From positions 25,583,079 through 25,647,078 of the forward strand of contig CM055313.2 in assembly GCA_029255685.2 (NCBI GenBank): a stretch of 64,000 nt of DNA, given 5' to 3'. Origin of the DNA: Silene conica. Taxonomy: Eukaryota; Streptophyta; Magnoliopsida; Caryophyllales; Caryophyllaceae. The notes under the pieces are model-generated. The model searched no databases. It saw nothing but the letters and a program-made list of their open reading frames with translations, and was not told where the DNA came from. The position numbers and the translations under genes were made by a program. The first letter of the stretch is position 1, and every line of letters starts with the position of its first letter. Positions 12,903 through 25,040 of the stretch are shown here, in pieces.

Positions 12903-14279
12903 TGGCTAGACTAGTCGTGAGTCTCCAAATTAACAGTTTTATCCACTACAAACTCAAACTAGTAGCAAGTGTAAGTAGGGGTCGATCCCACAAGGAAGGT
13001 CTTTTTGTTGATTAAATATGTGCTAAAGTTAAGTTACCAAATGGGGGGTTTTGATGTGTTGATTAATCTAATCTACTAAAACGAAAATAAAATGCAATAA
13101 ATATAAAAATGATGTAAATAATAATAAAAGGAATCTCGGAACAAACGATTTCCACCTACAAGCTAAAGATTGATCATTGACTCTATTTATTTACTTTGTT
13201 TTTCAATACTTTGTTATTGAAATCATAAATTTCTATTCACACTTAAGTATAGCTAATCACTACGAAAGCGTACTTAAATAGCCCTTACGATTATGACAAC
13301 CTAATCCAAGCGTCTAAGTTTAATCACAACGTAGAGAAAATCAATGAGAATTAACAAAGATGAATGAACGCACTCACAAGCGGGATACGATTTGATTCAT
13401 ACGAGTATTATCTTTCTATAAATCAACAACGATGAAACGACATACGAATTGACGAAATATAGTTGCTACAAAATATTTAGGTGAATGAACAATCTGATTC
13501 GATTACCCAAATTAGCAATTGATTTTTAATTAAAACAACTAGGTGATCAAACTAGAAGTAAAATTAACAACCAAATATTAAAACTAAGCAATACTTGATA
13601 TTCAAATGACAAAATAAAGATTAGAGTCTTACAATCAAAATAGCTTGAAGGTTTCAATCTTTTGTTTCAAGAATTTAGAACTTAGCCTTCCATACAAAAT
13701 GACTAACTAAAACAAACTAGAAATTGGAAATTATTTGTGTACTCTAATGATTAAAATGGTAGAGAAAGTATGTAAAGCATATGGAAGCACACCCTAAAAG
13801 TGTCAACAACATCTTCTTATATAGGCCTTCAAAGGACAACTCCTTAATGCCTCTTAAATTATAGGTATTATTACCAAAACAAATGAGAATTAAGGAGTTG
13901 TTGAAATTGCATTAAGTCTCATATTGTGTCATAAAATAGTATTGGAATCCAAAGTGGTGTCATAAAATATGTGTTGAATGCATGAAATTTATGGAATCCA
14001 ATGTTCATTTTGATGTTCACTTGCTTGGACCATAGTAATTGGATCTTGACTTTCTTCAAAAACCATATTGTATGAGACATCTTTAGCCCAACAACAACCT
14101 CCAAAGAAGTCTACTCCATTCATAATAACAACTCAACCCAATTATCCCATAAAAACATGCAATCCATCATCAACCCAATATCAAAGACATATGAATTAAA
14201 ATCCCATAAAATGCTTCTCAACCCATCAAATAATCATCAAAATCACCTTTATTAAACCCCTACTAAACTAGACTAATCA
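12903..14279 (-). repeat. LTR B of the tandem array
   Basis: The middle LTR is shared by both units; it is 1377 bp and in my comparison indistinguishable from LTR C. Confidence 0.93.
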
Positions 14280-14776
14280 AACTACCCCACGCTTAGACCT
14301 TTACTCGTCCTCGAGTAAAACTCGAAGATAAGTCAATGAACACCCACACCAAAGTTTATATAGCGAAACGTGAGTAGCTTGCTACAACTCAAAACACATC
14401 ACAAACCCACTACTACTCCCACCTAAGTTCATTCACTAAGCACACCATAAAATCGACACCCAACTATCACTTCTCCTAACGATCTTCCCCAAGTAGGCAA
14501 ATACATACACAAATCCAAATAGAATGAACATGTGACCTTTGCTTCCCTCCAAACAACTCAATACAACCACAAATTACATATTCAAATATGAAGATGAAAA
14601 GCAAAATGTAGTATATGTTAAATACTTAACAATCACCACCCATACCCTCCTTATCTCTCCTTAGCAATAATAAACCTAACCCGAACCACCCTTCAAACCT
14701 CCTTATGTCGCCATCTCCGAGATAGAACAAGTAACGAAGTAACTTTCTTTTTTTTTTCCTAAATCTCTCATTTTGC

Positions 14777-14949
14777 CTAGATCGCCCGCCCTTGCGGGTT
14801 TTCAATCTAGCTTTTATTCCTTATACTACTCTTATGGCACGCATCTCAATTCTTCATTTTACCCGGAGCGCCCTTTCGGGTTTTCACTCCGTCCTCGACC
14901 ATTTTACCCAATCTTGCCTAGGCGCCCGCCCTTGCGGGTTTTCACCTAG
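14777..14949. repeat. Three constant-core hairpins, copy 2
   Basis: Same three units and arms as at 10314-10486, 4463 bp further on. Confidence 0.82.
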
Positions 14950-16029
14950 CCGGGTTATTTTTATTCTTTATTTATTCTTTATTTTTCTTTTATTTTTCTT
15001 TTATTCTTTTTTTTTTCGTAACAATAAATAAAATATATAAATAGAATTCTCTCCCCCTTGCTTGAACTTCACACTGTCCTCAATGTGAGGAACAATAAAA
15101 GTAAGGTAGGGAAAAGAGAGAAAAAAAAGAGATTTTAGAAACAATGGTCGGAGATTTTGACGTGAGGTGGTTTTCGTTCGGGTTTTTCTATTGTTTTTTT
15201 TTTGTTTTTTTTTTTTTGGTAGAAGTGGTGTAGTTTTTGGTGGTCCTAATCCCGACAAGGACAACAATTCATAACAAAAACACCTCCAATAATACAACAA
15301 CAGCCCAACTCCCTTATAATTCCAATGCCCCCTCAACAATAAACCGTTTCAACAATTTCAATCGCAAATTCCGATAATTCACCCATCAAATTCTCAAGTG
15401 AACATTTATAATGCTTTCAAATTAAAGATAGAATAAAATTCAAGCAAAATAAATGAAACGGAAGAGACAGAGTATGAATTTTGTACCAAAATATGAGAAA
15501 TTTGTCTCTTTGTAATCAGAAATGATGGTGAATACTCCTTATTTACCAGAAACAACCCAATTTTCGACTCATTTATGCCGAACTTTCAGAATTTCGAGTC
15601 CCCTATTGCTAGGATTCTAAAAATTCGAAAATTTCCTCAAAATGGAAAAATTAACAATTGGTATGAGTAATATGAAGGAGAAATCAAAGATCAGAACCAA
15701 ATTTGTGCGAGTTAGAGTATGTAGGAGCATTCGAGATTGAAGAACAATGGAGTTTTTTGTTTACAAATGAGTCGATTTTGTTGCTGCAACTGTGTTTTTT
15801 TTAGGTTTTTTGTGTTTTGTGGTGAAGGAAGAAGGAGCAAAAGAAGATGGAGAGTACCTGGTAGAACTCGAGGACTATGAAGTGGGGTTGCAAGGGTCTG
15901 TGGTGGCCGAGGAACGCTGCAAGTGAGTCAGGGGAAGAAGCCGCGGCAACCGGTGGATCTGAGGAGAACAACAGTGGGTCAGACGAAAAGGCCGCGGTGG
16001 GTGGTGCTGGCCGAGGGGTTGCGGTGCTG

Positions 16030-16196
16030 TGGCCGCGTGATGCGGCTACGGCCGCACGATGCGGCTCTGGCCGCATGAAAGCGTGGATGAGGCTGTTTTG
16101 GCCGCGTGATGCTGCTACGGCCGCACGACGCGGCTCTGGCCGCATTACAGCTTTTGCGAGGGATGTTTTGGCCGCACCATGCGGCTATGGCCGCAC
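16030..16196. repeat. GC-rich 19-bp palindromic repeats, copy 2
   Basis: Duplicate of the cluster at 11567-11733. Confidence 0.85.
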
Positions 16197-16375
16197 CAAG
16201 CTTTCTCTTGTTTCCTTCTTTTCCTCTTTCTTGTGTTTCAGCTTCTCTATTTTTTTTTCCTTGACAAAAGAGAGTATTGGGTCTTGCACACTTCCGTCAC
16301 CCGTCACCCGTCACCACCCATGTAACCATATGTGGAAAATTCAAACTACCTTATTCAAAAACTAAAGCAAAAGCG

Positions 16376-17263
16376 TTAAATAACAAAAACCGGGTTGCCT
16401 CCCGAAACCGCTGGTTTAATGTCCCGCACGACGCACATTAAAGCTCGAAAACCAATTAAGGGGTCACGCAGTACTACCCCTTCAAACAAAATAACAATTA
16501 AATTAAGATCGGAACATGTCAATGCCCGTAGGAGAAGATCATATAAGTTATCAAAAGAGTGAGTTAACACATTATAAAAGCTTATAACGATAAGAAACCA
16601 TACATAACTCATAAAGATATAATCATTAAAAACATTTGTTTTCGATTCTATTGGCATATCAAAAATAATCACATACTCGTAGTATGGTTCTTTATGCAAT
16701 TGGGTCATCTTCGCCAACATGTTTTCTCCACCCCTAACCAATTTGTCATCGAAATCCCATAATATATCACCCGAATCTCCACCCAAAAAGTCGTCATCAA
16801 ATTGCGGGGGCATGGTAAAATCTATGTCGGGTTCAATATAGGACAAGGTGAACAAATCAAAGTCATGCATATATTCTTCATCATAAATTGGAGTACTCAC
16901 ATCAAAAGTAAGAGAATTAGAATCATCAAGGTTGTTCATATCATCATTTTGACTCAAATCATTATTCATTGGGCTATCAAAACAAGGAGTGAGATTTAAA
17001 GTTGATTTAGTCACTTCTAGTTTTCGGGAATTTTCAACCAAAAGATCAAGCACATCCCATTTCTTTTCATGTTTCAACTTGAAAAATCCACCCTCGCTTT
17101 CTACTTGAACATCTATTTGAGTACTTTGATTAAAACTATGAAAGAGACCAACCCAAAAACCTTGACCCTTACATAAAGATGGATGTTCTACCAAGTATAT
17201 CTCTAGGCTTTCAAAGTAGTGATGAAGTAATTCATCCTCTTGTTGGGGGAAATGAAAACACAT
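16376..17263 (-). CDS. 295-residue protein of the array, copy 2 (possibly gag-derived)
   Basis: This frame matches the one at 11913-12800 over all 295 residues except for one visible change, FVRGG to LVRGG in the acidic middle. It has the same position relative to the primer-binding site. Because the whole 4463-bp unit is recently duplicated, the intact second copy shows youth and is not by itself evidence of selection. Function unknown; gag derivation is inferred. Confidence 0.6.
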   Translation of the reverse strand: MCFHFPQQEDELLHHYFESLEIYLVEHPSLCKGQGFWVGLFHSFNQSTQIDVQVESEGGFFKLKHEKKWDVLDLLVENSRKLEVTKSTLNLTPCFDSPMNNDLSQNDDMNNLDDSNSLTFDVSTPIYDEEYMHDFDLFTLSYIEPDIDFTMPPQFDDDFLGGDSGDILWDFDDKLVRGGENMLAKMTQLHKEPYYEYVIIFDMPIESKTNVFNDYIFMSYVWFLIVISFYNVLTHSFDNLYDLLLRALTCSDLNLIVILFEGVVLRDPLIGFRALMCVVRDIKPAVSGGNPVFVI

Positions 17264-17365
17264 TTTCTAATTAAGACACAAGACCCGTATTAAAAAAAAC
17301 TGATAAAAAATATTTACAAGCACACAAATAAAACAATTGCCTTCCCTGGCAACGGCGCCAAAATT

Positions 17366-18742
17366 TGGCTAGACTAGTCGTGAGTCTCCAAATTAACAGT
17401 TTTATCCACTACAAACTCAAACTAGTAGCAAGTGTAAGTAGGGGTCGATCCCACAAGGAAGGTCTTTTTGTTGATTAAATATGTGCTAAAGTTAAGTTAC
17501 CAAATGGGGGGTTTTGATGTGTTGATTAATCTAATCTACTAAAACGAAAATAAAATGCAATAAATATAAAAATGATGTAAATAATAATAAAAGGAATCTC
17601 GGAACAAACGATTTCCACCTACAAGCTAAAGATTGATCATTGACTCTATTTATTTACTTTGTTTTTCAATACTTTGTTATTGAAATCATAAATTTCTATT
17701 CACACTTAAGTATAGCTAATCACTACGAAAGCGTACTTAAATAGCCCTTACGATTATGACAACCTAATCCAAGCGTCTAAGTTTAATCACAACGTAGAGA
17801 AAATCAATGAGAATTAACAAAGATGAATGAACGCACTCACAAGCGGGATACGATTTGATTCATACGAGTATTATCTTTCTATAAATCAACAACGATGAAA
17901 CGACATACGAATTGACGAAATATAGTTGCTACAAAATATTTAGGTGAATGAACAATCTGATTCGATTACCCAAATTAGCAATTGATTTTTAATTAAAACA
18001 ACTAGGTGATCAAACTAGAAGTAAAATTAACAACCAAATATTAAAACTAAGCAATACTTGATATTCAAATGACAAAATAAAGATTAGAGTCTTACAATCA
18101 AAATAGCTTGAAGGTTTCAATCTTTTGTTTCAAGAATTTAGAACTTAGCCTTCCATACAAAATGACTAACTAAAACAAACTAGAAATTGGAAATTATTTG
18201 TGTACTCTAATGATTAAAATGGTAGAGAAAGTATGTAAAGCATATGGAAGCACACCCTAAAAGTGTCAACAACATCTTCTTATATAGGCCTTCAAAGGAC
18301 AACTCCTTAATGCCTCTTAAATTATAGGTATTATTACCAAAACAAATGAGAATTAAGGAGTTGTTGAAATTGCATTAAGTCTCATATTGTGTCATAAAAT
18401 AGTATTGGAATCCAAAGTGGTGTCATAAAATATGTGTTGAATGCATGAAATTTATGGAATCCAATGTTCATTTTGATGTTCACTTGCTTGGACCATAGTA
18501 ATTGGATCTTGACTTTCTTCAAAAACCATATTGTATGAGACATCTTTAGCCCAACAACAACCTCCAAAGAAGTCTACTCCATTCATAATAACAACTCAAC
18601 CCAATTATCCCATAAAAACATGCAATCCATCATCAACCCAATATCAAAGACATATGAATTAAAATCCCATAAAATGCTTCTCAACCCATCAAATAATCAT
18701 CAAAATCACCTTTATTAAACCCCTACTAAACTAGACTAATCA
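17366..18742 (-). repeat. LTR C of the tandem array (5' LTR)
   Basis: The right-most LTR is followed by the TSD GTGCG (18743-18747), matching 8435-8439. With the element on the minus strand this is the promoter-bearing 5' LTR. Confidence 0.93.
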
Positions 18743-18747
18743 GTGCG

Positions 18748-19238
18748 TGTCGAGCAACCCTAGGTTACCCTAAACCCACCGTGAAGACCACCCTGCTACT
18801 CCCTGGTATGATGGCTGATGATGAGGTGTGTGAGTGTGGGAGGATTAGGTCAGAATAAGGTTTGGTTTGGGTGTTATCATAAGGCGGCAGTCTCGTCATT
18901 TCTGAATTTCTAATTCCAGATTTATTAAGCTTGCGTGTGGGTTGTGTTTTTGCACGCAACCCTAGGCCCAAAAGCTTGGTTTTCCGTGTATGGGTCAGCA
19001 TCTCACGCACCCTAATACCCAAATAAAATAACTATGACTCGATTTTGTTAAACACTCGCATTCACGACCCGAAAACACAACACATAAAGAACCTCGTTCA
19101 ACAATATTATATCGCTTATAACACCTATTTTTATTATAACCCGTCAACATTCAAGGAAAATCAAAATAAAATAAAATAAAACGGAATAAAATACGGAGTA
19201 TTAGTGCCGTTGACCGAGGCTAAATACGGGGTATTACA
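18748..19238 (-). repeat. G1 LTR, outer part
   Basis: Continuation of the G1 LTR after the array, ending GGGTATTACA at 19238, the TG terminus on the minus strand. The array sits inside this LTR: 1915 bp on its left and 491 bp on its right give an LTR of about 2.4 kb. Confidence 0.85.
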
Positions 19239-19255
19239 AGTAGTGTCTACCGTTA

Positions 19256-19918
19256 GTTGAGTTTTCATACAACAGTTACCATTCATGTATTGGTATGGCT
19301 CCGTATAAGGCGCTCTATGGTAGGAAGTGCCGTAGTCCGATCTGTTGGGATCAGGCGAGTGACGTGCACGACCTAGGACCTGACCAGTTAGCTGTTGCAA
19401 TTGATCAGGTTCAGCTTATCAGAGGCAGGATGAAGGCCGCACAGGATCGGCAGAAATCCTATGCTGACGTTCGCCGTAGACCTCTCGAGTTTGAGGTGGG
19501 AGACAGAGTCTTCTTGAGAGTTTCACCGATGAAGGGCGTTAAGAGATTTGGAGTTAAGGGCAAGTTGAGTCCTAAGTATATTGGGCCATTTGAGATCGTG
19601 AAGAGGATTGGTGTTGCTGCTTATCGTTTGGACTTGCCTCCTAGTTTGGGCAAGGTTCATAGTATCTTTCATGTTTCTCAGCTCCGTAAGTATGTTAGTG
19701 ATCCGAGTCATGTTCTTCCTATAGAGATCGAGAACTTAGAGCCGAGTCTGATTGCTTTCGAGGAGCGTCCAGTGAAGATCCTTGACCGACAGGATAGGAA
19801 GCTTAGGAGCAAGGTGGTGCCATTAGTGAAGATCCTTTGGCGTTGTGGTGATGTTGAGGAGCAGACGTGGGAGACCGAGGCATCGATGCGTGCTGCGCAT
19901 CCTTCTCTTTTCGATTGA
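19256..19918 (+). CDS. T1 integrase C-terminal part with chromodomain
   Basis: Translation shows the end of the integrase core (MAPYKALYGRKCRSPICWD), the GPY/F-type C-terminal region (GKLSPKYIGPFEIVKRIG, then [10 protein letters not shown]) and a chromodomain-like end (VKILWRCGDVEEQTWE) finishing at 19918. This order is typical of plant Tekay/Del chromoviruses. The integrase inserts element DNA and the chromodomain is thought to guide it to particular chromatin. It is a remnant of a longer pol. The adjoining 3' untranslated segment leads straight into the LTR at 19986. Confidence 0.88.
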   Translation, partial: VEFSYNSYHSCIGMAPYKALYGRKCRSPICWDQASDVHDLGPDQLAVAIDQVQLIRGRMKAAQDRQKSYADVRRRPLEFEVGDRVFLRVSPMKGVKRFGVKGKLSPKYIGPFEIVKRIGVAAYRLDLPPSLGKVHSIFHVSQLRKYVSDPSHVLPIEIENLEPSLIAFEERPVKILDRQDRKLRSKVVPLVKILWRCGDVEEQTWETEASMRAAHPSLFD

Positions 19919-20923
19919 GGTATAGTTAGTTAGAATCTATCTTCATTCGAGTTTCGAGGACGAAACTTTTTGAAGTTGGGGTGATTGTAACATCGCGTAT
20001 TTTTATAAAACATATTTTAAGGGTTTTAATTATTTTAAGTAATAAAGATAATATTTTAATAATTTATTGGAAAATATTTTAATAAATAGTAAGATCCGTT
20101 TTAAGAACCTTAAGTCCTTAAGACGAATACAAACTTGGCAACTTGAATCTTTAACTAAAAACCCGTTCATCCAAACCCGTTTTCATTTAAACGGAAGGAC
20201 AACCCATAAACCCCCATAAACCCATTGTGGCGACATTTTATCATCCCCAAAACAAAACAACTGATATTTCTCATTTCACAAAACCTCCATAATTCTTCAT
20301 CTTCTTTTCCAAATTCCGTCATCATCCGTTCACCGAATCAAGGTAATAAATACATTTTCGGAATCCTCATCGAATTTGCAAGCCATCTATCACTTCCGTT
20401 TTTCATTTTCATCAACTCGAAATTTGGACTGTTTTGTAAGATTCGCATTTCAATCCTTAAGACTCGTTTTTCGTGATGTAGGTGAAGGCTTAGAGGACCC
20501 GGACGTGGATAGCTTCATCATAGAGGGGGAGCTTTGAGCGGGATTGCATTTAAGGTGACAATAACGAGAAACTCGGTCTTATTGTTAATATTAGCACTTT
20601 TGATGTTTAAGATGATTTAAGTTTTTGAAATTTCATATGTTTATTGTTGATTGAGTTTAGTAACATGATAGGAATGCTCTTATTTGATGATTTCATGCTT
20701 TGATGATGTTTCTTAGGCTTATTGTTAAGTTTTTCAGAAATTGTGCTTAAGACGGATACACCTTATGTTCTTATTGAGGATTGTTATGGGTTTAATTGCT
20801 GATAGATAGGTGTATTGGATGATTTGGTAAAATGGGTAAACATTTGTTGTTGCGGATTTAGGAGTCTTGAATCGATTTGTGAAGTTCTGAATGTTTGAGA
20901 ACATGCGTTTTCTGCGTACAGCA

Positions 20924-21313
20924 GACTCTGGGCCGGTGGGCTGACCGGCAGCCGGTCGGCCGGCTCAGAGTCGGTGTTGTTCCTTTTGATCGTTCAGAAA
21001 ATTGAGGAAGGTTTCTGAGCCGGTCAGTCGGCCGCCGGTCGACCGGCTCAGGATCCTTCTTGGTGTTTTCTGGTTTGGACAAAGGCATGGGAAGTGACTC
21101 CCAGCCGGCAGGCCGGCAGCCGGTACACCGGCTGAGAGTCACTCCTCTTGTGTAAAGTTGAAGTTTTGGCTATGGGGAAGGATCTCCCAGCCGGCTGGCC
21201 GGCGGACGGTCCACCGGCTGAGAGCCTCTTCTGTTGTTTTTCAGCCGATGGTTTGGCATGGGAAGGGACTCCCAGCCGGTGGACCGGCAGACGGTCTGGG
21301 ACCGGCTGAGAGC
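20924..21313 (+). repeat. GC-rich palindromes in the T1 LTR
   Basis: Five palindromes occur at about 20924, 21017, 21091, 21183 and 21265. Flanking bases extend the arms in a unit-specific way, for example GTGACTC pairing with GAGTCAC around the third. Confidence 0.85.
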
Positions 21314-21597
21314 CCAAGTTCCCAGTGTTGATTGAAAGGCTTGTTCGGTTTTGATTGAAACTCATTTCTTGTACCTTTGATATGTGTTTGAGGTCCTCGG
21401 AGGATGGGCGACACTATATTGGGTTCGGGAATGGAGTGAGGATAGAGACCCCCCGGTCGGGTAACCGAAAGGGAAACCGGCTCTCCCTCGTCTTAGTTCC
21501 CGGAATCAATTAAGTGTTGTTTAGTGATTTAAGAAGTTAGAGCTATAGGTTAGTTTCTATCTTTGGATGTTAATGGTTGAGTTGTTTGTCGCGTGAT

Positions 21598-21980
21598 GGG
21601 ATATGTGTTAAGTTCACCTCTGGACCCATTACGTATTTTGCTTGTGGCGTGTCAGGATATGTGTTAAGCTCACCTCTGGACCTGACACGTGATCGTTTGT
21701 CGTACACGGGATATGTGTTAAGCTCACCTCTGGACCCGGTGTGCGATAGCTGTGTATTAGGATATGTGTTAAGTTCACCTCTGGACCCAATACTTGTTTG
21801 TAGCATTGGGATATGTGTTAAGTTCACCTCTGGACCCTTTGCTTGTGGATGTTTAGGGATATGTGTTAAGTTCACCTCTGGACCCTTTACTTGAATTGCA
21901 TGTTGGGATATGTGTTAAGTTCACCTCTGGACCCGACATTGTTTGGTAGTGGGATATGTGTTAAGTTCACCTCTGGACCC
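21598..21980 (+). repeat. Array of 8 hairpin units in the T1 LTR
   Basis: Eight units of the same core as in T0, here ATATGTGTTAAGTTCACCTC, occur about every 50 bp. Arms are unit-specific and mostly complementary, for example GTGTCAGG with CCTGACAC, GTATTAGG with CCCAATAC and ATGTTGGG with CCCGACAT (one G-T pair). Confidence 0.9.
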
Positions 21981-23446
21981 ATTGCTAGTGTTTACTGATG
22001 TTTATATCTGCTTGCCTTGAGATTGGTACAGTGTCAGATATGCATGATGAAGTTAATGATTGTATTACTTGAGTTATAGGTTGTTCATCCAAGGCATTGG
22101 ATGACTCTTTGATCGGTTTCATAAATAGTTGGACTGAAAGACCCCCCGACTGGGTAACCAGCTCTCCTTCCTGACGGTTTATGAAGTTGGTTGAGAGCCG
22201 TGCATTATTGATTGCATGATAGTTGATAATCAGTTATTGAGATATTGTTATACTTCACATGTTTATATATGTTGGATTATTCTGTATTGCTTTACTTGTT
22301 ACGTGTCGTTACAAAAGGTGGCTAAGAGAACTCTAGTCACTCCCCACTGATTGTGGCGTACATGTTTTCATGTATGTAGGTACATGCAGGTTGGACGGGG
22401 TTCACTTGAGAGCTAGCGAATGATGATCCTTATCATCTTTTCACTTACACTTCATCGATTAGCTAGACTCTTAGTTTTTTATACAGTTCGCGTTTTGTGT
22501 AATTGCCCGCTTTTTCGTAAATTGTATTTTAAAGGTTTTAATTATTTTTACGGGATAAAATAATATTTTAATCAATTATCGAAAAGTGTTTTAAATAAAT
22601 AGTAAGATCCGTCTTAAGAAGCTTAAATCCTTAAGACGAATACAAACTTGGTAAACTTAAGTTCACATCTAAAAACCCGTTCAAGTTATCCTAACCCGTT
22701 TCATTTAAAACGGAAAGGACAACTCTTAAGCCCCTTAAAATCATTTGTGTCGACATATCATCATCCCCTCAAAACAAACATACTGATATTCCATTTCCTC
22801 ATAAACCTCCATTAATATTCATCTTCTTTTGATTAGTTCTTCATCACCCGTTCATCAAATCGAGGTAATAATAACATTTTCGGAATCCTCATCGAATTTG
22901 CAAGCCATCTATCACTTTCGTTTTTCAAATCCTTCACTTCGAAAATCTGACTGTTTTTCCTAAAACCCGTTTTCAGTCCGTAATCTCGGTTTTCGTGCTT
23001 GTAGGTGTGGGCTTAGACGACCCGGAAGTGGATAGCTTCATCTTAGAGGAGGATCTTTGAGCCGTATTGCTTTTGAGGTGACGATTACGAGTAACTCGGC
23101 CTTTTTGTTAAAATAGCAAGTTTTGATGTGTCCTTGTTATTGTTTCTGATTTTTGTTAAGGTTTGATGATTAATGGACTTAGTAACATGTTTAGGAATGT
23201 TCTTATGTTATGAATTCATGCCTTGTTGATGTTTCACATGTTCATAAGCTAATTTCAGAAATTTCATGTTTTGCGACGGATACATTATAAAATCGTATTG
23301 ACGATTGTTATGGGTTGAATTGCTGTTAGTTAGTGTTAATGAGTGATTGGTGATGTTGAGTAAACTTCACTTGTAGCGATTCTTAAGATTTTGCGTCGAT
23401 TTAACGAGTTTAGCAATAGGCTGGAAAATGCGAATTTTTCGTACAG

Positions 23447-23752
23447 GCTCTCTGAGCCGGTCGACCGACCGACCGCCGGTCGACCGGCTGGGAGTGTCAT
23501 TTGTGGTTTTTGCGTAATATTGAGAACGTAGGAATAGGGTCCCCAGCCGGCAGACCGGCCGCCTGCCAGCCGGCTGGGAGTGCTTTGTGGGTGTGTTTGC
23601 AAAGTTTTGAAAACATAGGATTGGGTTCCCAGCCGGCAGACCGGCCGCCTGCCAGCCGGCTGGGAGTCCTTTGTTGTTGTTTTGTTTCAAAAAGAAGGAA
23701 GGCTGAGAGGGATCACCAGCCGGCCGACCGGCTGCCTGTCGACCGGCTGGGG
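23447..23752 (+). repeat. GC-rich palindromes in the T2 5' LTR
   Basis: Four units, at about 23447, 23538, 23626 and 23714. The middle two share CCAGCCGGCAGACCGGCCGC-type sequence. Confidence 0.85.
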
Positions 23753-24059
23753 ACCCATGTAGCTTGTTTTAAATTCGTATTTCGTTGATAACTTTTAATC
23801 GGTTGATCGGTTTTGATTGAAACTCGTTCCTTGTATCTTTGATATGTATTTGAGGTCCCCGGAGGATGGGCGACACTATATTGGGTTCGGGAATGGAGTG
23901 AGGATAGAGACCCCCCGGTCAGGTAACCGAAAGGGAAACCGGCTCTCCCTCGTCTTAGTTCCCGGGGTCAATTAAGTGTTGTTTAGTGGTTTAAGAAGTT
24001 AGAGCTATAGGTTAGTTTCTATCTTTGGATGTTAATGATTGAGTTGTATGTCGCGTAGT

Positions 24060-24453
24060 GGGATAAGTGTTAAGCTCACCTCTGGACCTGACACTTGGTC
24101 GGTTGTCGTACACGGGATATGTGTTAAGCTCACCTCTGGACCCGTTAGCTCACCTCTGGACCCTTTGCTTTTGGATGTATGTTGGGATATGTGTTAAGTT
24201 CACCTCTGGACCCGACATTTGTTTGTAGTGGGATATATGTTAAGCTCACCTCTGGACCCATTACTGAATTGTGATTAGGGATATGTGTTAAGTTCATCTC
24301 TGGACCCTTTTCTTGAATTGTATGTATAGGAATATGTTTTAAGTTCACCTCTGGACCCTTTACTTGATTTTCATGTTGGGATATGTGTTAAGTTCACCTC
24401 TGGACCCGACATTGTTTGGTAGTGGGATATGTGTTAAGTTCACCTCCGGACCC
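24060..24453 (+). repeat. Hairpin array in the T2 5' LTR (8 units plus a partial)
   Basis: The first unit combines the left arm GTAGTGGG with the right arm CCTGACAC, which do not pair. In the 3' LTR those arms belong to two different units, each with its proper partner. This looks like unit loss by recombination within the shared core. Confidence 0.85.
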
Positions 24454-24634
24454 ATTGCTAGTGTTTATTGATGTTATATCTTCTTTCCTAGAGTTTGGTA
24501 CAGTGTCAGATATGCATGATGAAGTTGATGATTATATTGCTTGAGTTATAGTTTGTTCATCCAAGGCATTGGATGACTCTATGATCAGTTTCATAAATAG
24601 TTGGATTGAAAGACCCCCCGACTGGGTAACCAGT

Positions 24635-25040
24635 CACTACTACATTTTGATTCTATAGTAACACTTCACTATTGTTGCATAATGTCATATAAGTGTTGCT
24701 ATAGAGTTTATGCAACACTTAATGAAGTGCTGTATAAAGTCTCGTTGCATTAGCTCATTGCAACACTTTATGCAACACTTTTTGAACTATTGCAACACTT
24801 TTATAAAATGTTACATATGTAACTTTTATGCAACACTTTTTTCAAATGCAAAGGCAACATTTTTATTTTCTAATGCAACACTTTTCGTAGACAAATGCAA
24901 TACTTTTTATATTAAAAAGCAACACTTATATCGAACAAATGCGACATTTTTATTTTGAGAACGTAACACTAGTTACGTCCAAAAACAACACTTATACTAA
25001 ACAAACGCAACACTAGTTCATCCAAACACAATAGAGAATT
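24635..25040. repeat. CAC1 left subterminal repeats
   Basis: Roughly 15 degenerate copies of TGCAACACTT occur, interleaved with AT-rich sequence. Confidence 0.85.

Larger units (their letters stand above)
14280..17365 (-). mobile_element. Internal region 2 of the tandem array
   Basis: Near-identical to internal region 1, shifted by 4463 bp. The primer-binding site is at 17344-17365. Only a few substitutions distinguish the two (for example near 16249 and 16739), indicating a recent duplication. Confidence 0.9.
8440..18742 (-). mobile_element. Tandem LTR array: LTR-internal-LTR-internal-LTR, non-autonomous
   Basis: Three 1377-bp LTRs (8440-9816, 12903-14279, 17366-18742) alternate with two 3086-bp internal regions, giving an exact 4463-bp period. 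The whole block is flanked by GTGCG at 8435-8439 and 18743-18747, a single 5-bp target-site duplication, so it entered once and was then duplicated in place, or entered already as a dimer. Orientation is minus: a tRNA-Asp type primer-binding site borders the left edge of each right-hand LTR and a G-rich purine tract borders the other end. No protease, RT, RNase H or integrase is recognisable, so mobility would depend on a partner element; the primer type points to Athila-like relatives. Confidence 0.93.
19986..22497 (+). repeat. T1 3' LTR, first part
   Basis: Starts TGTAACATCGCG after a purine-rich tract (GAAGTTGGGGTGAT). It contains the family modules in order: a GC-palindrome cluster (20924-21313), a GAGACCCCCCGG...GGGAAACCGG module (about 21447-21490), the hairpin array (21598-21980) and a shortened second copy of that module (about 22140-22170). 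It is interrupted at 22497 by T2 and ends at 42646-42855. Confidence 0.9.
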
